A program made the position numbers and the translations under genes. The notes beneath the pieces were generated by a model that saw only the letters and a list, made by a program, of their open reading frames with translations, searched no databases and was not told the DNA's origin. 34,818 nt of DNA from Streptomyces sp. CBMA29. Its GTDB lineage: Bacteria; Actinomycetota; Actinomycetes; Streptomycetales; Streptomycetaceae. This document shows positions 33,348-34,818 of the stretch, in pieces (within the stretch, counting starts at the first letter, position 1; each line of letters opens with the position of its first letter). The DNA lies in contig NZ_MECL01000030.1 in the NCBI RefSeq assembly GCF_014596445.1, forward strand, positions 1 through 34,818, read 5' to 3'.

Positions 33348-34607
33348 ATGTCCACGCCGCTGGCCAAGCCCCGCCGCCGACTGCTGGCCGATGTGAGCCC
33401 GCTGCGCGAGCACCCGGACTTCCGCCGCCTGTGGTTCGGCAACACCGTCTCGTACATCGGCCAGCAGATGACCGCGATGGCCGTCTCGCTCCAGGTCTAC
33501 GCGATCACCGGCTCCAGCTTCTACGTCGGCCTGGTCGGCCTCTTCTCGCTCGTTCCGCTGATCGTCTTCGGCCTGTACGGCGGCGCCGTCGCCGACGCGG
33601 TCGACCGGCGCAAGCTCGGCCTGATCACGGCCGCAGGCTCCACCGTCTGCTCCGGCGTGCTGGCCGCGGCGGCTTTCGGCCATCTCAGGTCCGTGGCACT
33701 GCTCTACGCGGTCGTCGCGCTCCAGGCGGTCTGCTTCGCGATGAACTCGCCCGCCCGCTCCTCGATGATCCCGCGCCTGCTGCCGCCCGAGCGGCTGCCC
33801 GCCGCCAACGCGCTGGCCTCGCTCGCGGGCGGGGTCGGCCAGATGGCAGGGCCCATGCTCGGCGCCGTCCTCGTCGGCGCCTGGGGCTACCAGGCCGCGT
33901 ACACCGTCGACGTCGCCGCCTTCAGCGCCTCCCTCTACGCGATGTGGCGGCTGCCGGCGATGCTCCCCGGCGAAGGGGACGGCGCGGCCCGCCGCCGCCC
34001 GTCCGTCATCGAGGGCCTGCGCTATCTCGCCGCCCGGCCCAATCTGCGCACCACCTTCGTCTCCGACCTCGCCGCCATGGTGCTGGCCCAGCCCCGCGTG
34101 CTGTTCCCCGCCGTCGCCGGACTCTGGTTCGGCGGCGACACCCGCACCGTCGGCCTGCTCGCCGCCGCCCCGGCCGTCGGCGCGCTCCTCGGCAGCGTCT
34201 TCTCCGGCTGGCTCGGCCGCGTCCACCGCCAGGGCTTCGCCGTGCTGCTCGCCGTCGGCTCCTGGGGCGCGGCCGTCGCCGTCTTCGGCCTCACCCGCAA
34301 CCTCTGGCTCGGCCTGCTCTTCCTGGCCTTCGCCGGCTGCGCCGACACCGTCTCGATGGTCTTCCGCAACACCATGCTGCAATCCGCCGCCCCCGACGAC
34401 ATGCGCGGACGCCTCCAGGGCGTCTTCCTCGTCGTGGTGGTCGGCGGCCCCCGCCTCGGTGACTTCCTCGCGGGCTCCGTCTCCGACCTCTTCACCCCCA
34501 CCGTCGCCGTCGTCGGCGGCGGCCTGGCGTGCATCTCGGCCATCGCCCTGATCGGCCTCTTCCAGCGCGGCTTCGTCGCCTACGACGCCCGCCGCCCGGT
34601 GGCCTAG
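33348..34607 (+). CDS. MFS transporter, enterobactin-exporter (EntS)-like family
   Basis: This 419-residue inner-membrane protein has about 12 hydrophobic segments. The first conserved block is PDFRRLWFGNTVSYIGQQMTAMAV, followed by motif A GGAVADAVDRRKLG and by QAVCFAMNSPARSSMIPRLLP, which is characteristic of the MFS_3/EntS group. FRNTMLQSAAPDDMRGRLQGVF marks the second half. Members export siderophores or other metabolites, but many are uncharacterised. ATG 33348 was chosen: GGAAAG lies six bases upstream and it gives the usual short cytoplasmic N terminus (MSTPLAKPRRRLLADVSPLR). The frame is open back to 33192, without a better start. It converges with the right-edge gene, 11 bp apart. No siderophore gene is in the window, so the cargo is unknown. 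Confidence 0.9.
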   Translation: MSTPLAKPRRRLLADVSPLREHPDFRRLWFGNTVSYIGQQMTAMAVSLQVYAITGSSFYVGLVGLFSLVPLIVFGLYGGAVADAVDRRKLGLITAAGSTVCSGVLAAAAFGHLRSVALLYAVVALQAVCFAMNSPARSSMIPRLLPPERLPAANALASLAGGVGQMAGPMLGAVLVGAWGYQAAYTVDVAAFSASLYAMWRLPAMLPGEGDGAARRRPSVIEGLRYLAARPNLRTTFVSDLAAMVLAQPRVLFPAVAGLWFGGDTRTVGLLAAAPAVGALLGSVFSGWLGRVHRQGFAVLLAVGSWGAAVAVFGLTRNLWLGLLFLAFAGCADTVSMVFRNTMLQSAAPDDMRGRLQGVFLVVVVGGPRLGDFLAGSVSDLFTPTVAVVGGGLACISAIALIGLFQRGFVAYDARRPVA

Positions 34608-34618
34608 GGCAGTGGCCT

Positions 34619-34818
34619 TCAGAGGCGCAGTTGCTCCTCGGCGAGGGCCGATACGGTGGCGGCGAGATCGGCCTGCGACGGGTCGGCCGCGGCGGCGGCA
34701 GCCGTCAGACGCAGGATGTCGGCGAGGGCGCCGTCGGTGAGGTGGTCGGGAGCGGCGACGCGCGCGAGGCCGCGGGTGAGCAGGCCGCGGGCGTCGGCGG
34801 GACGGCCGCGGCGCAGCA
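34619..34818 (-). CDS. Unknown protein, C-terminal part only
   Basis: The gene runs off the right edge; about 65 C-terminal residues are visible. They read as Ala/Leu/Arg-rich amphipathic helices (ARGLLTRGLARVAAPDHL, then GALADILRLTAAAAAADPSQ, then ADLAATVSALAEEQLRL) with regular hydrophobic spacing, so this is probably an all-helical domain end. The stop TGA is at 34621..34619. Third codon positions are nearly all G or C, supporting this frame. No membrane segment or motif is visible. It converges tail to tail with the MFS gene, 11 bp apart, without a hairpin between. I cannot name a family. Confidence 0.55.
   Translation of the reverse strand, partial: LRRGRPADARGLLTRGLARVAAPDHLTDGALADILRLTAAAAAADPSQADLAATVSALAEEQLRL

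Overview
The window looks like chromosomal DNA of a streptomycete or a close relative. The signs are uniformly high GC with G/C-rich third codon positions, GTG and TTG starts, a long chaplin (aerial-hypha coat protein), a mycothiol-dependent formaldehyde dehydrogenase, SpoIIE-type PP2C phosphatases with MarR and STAS partners, a DUF5133 protein, and large Sec-secreted glycoside hydrolases with several carbohydrate-binding modules. I see no tRNA, rRNA, CRISPR array, transposase or phage gene.

Layout. 1-1370: the start of an unknown gene leaving the left edge and two small genes (a proline-rich peptide and a 62-residue protein) on either side of a divergent promoter region. 1371-3512: a PAS-GAF-PP2C-ATPase stress regulator. 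3555-9911: three leftward genes for secreted proteins, namely a glutaminase-fold/jelly-roll protein, a GH16 beta-1,3-glucanase with three discoidin modules, and a GH27 alpha-galactosidase with two CBM51 modules. 10134-13972: an aromatic-acid-exporter-like membrane protein, a second PP2C-like protein with an altered metal site, a MarR regulator and a STAS anti-anti-sigma factor. 14317-20301: a 1427-residue GH87 alpha-1,3-glucanase and a GH18 chitinase. 20555-26788: a DinB-like protein, two drug-efflux-type MFS genes and a MarR gene, then phosphoglucomutase. 26879-31686: an ABC exporter, mycothiol-dependent formaldehyde dehydrogenase, a BrkB-type membrane protein and a chaplin. 32088-34818: DUF5133, a 56-residue unknown protein, an EntS-like MFS protein and the end of an unknown gene.

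How the parts fit. The secreted enzymes together target beta-1,3-glucan, alpha-1,3-glucan, chitin and galactose side chains, which are the main polymers of a fungal cell wall. I read 3555-20301 as a mycolytic (fungal-wall-degrading) island, with stress-sigma signalling genes lying inside it. The control signals support this: a LacI-type palindrome sits just downstream of the GH16 promoter, a near copy with one mismatch in the 12-bp core lies upstream of the GH87 gene, and a DasR-like site overlaps the chitinase promoter. Most transcription units end in strong GC-rich hairpins, and these define the operon borders.

The observations I rate highest are the shared LacI-like operator, the palindrome inside the STAS promoter next to the MarR gene, the NGMG substitution in the second phosphatase, the cysteine-free second chaplin domain, the tail-to-tail overlap of chaplin and brkB-like genes, a strong G-quadruplex tract upstream of the second phosphatase, and the unrecognised 56-residue protein with a strong ribosome binding site. 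All function calls come from motif recognition by eye; no database search was run.
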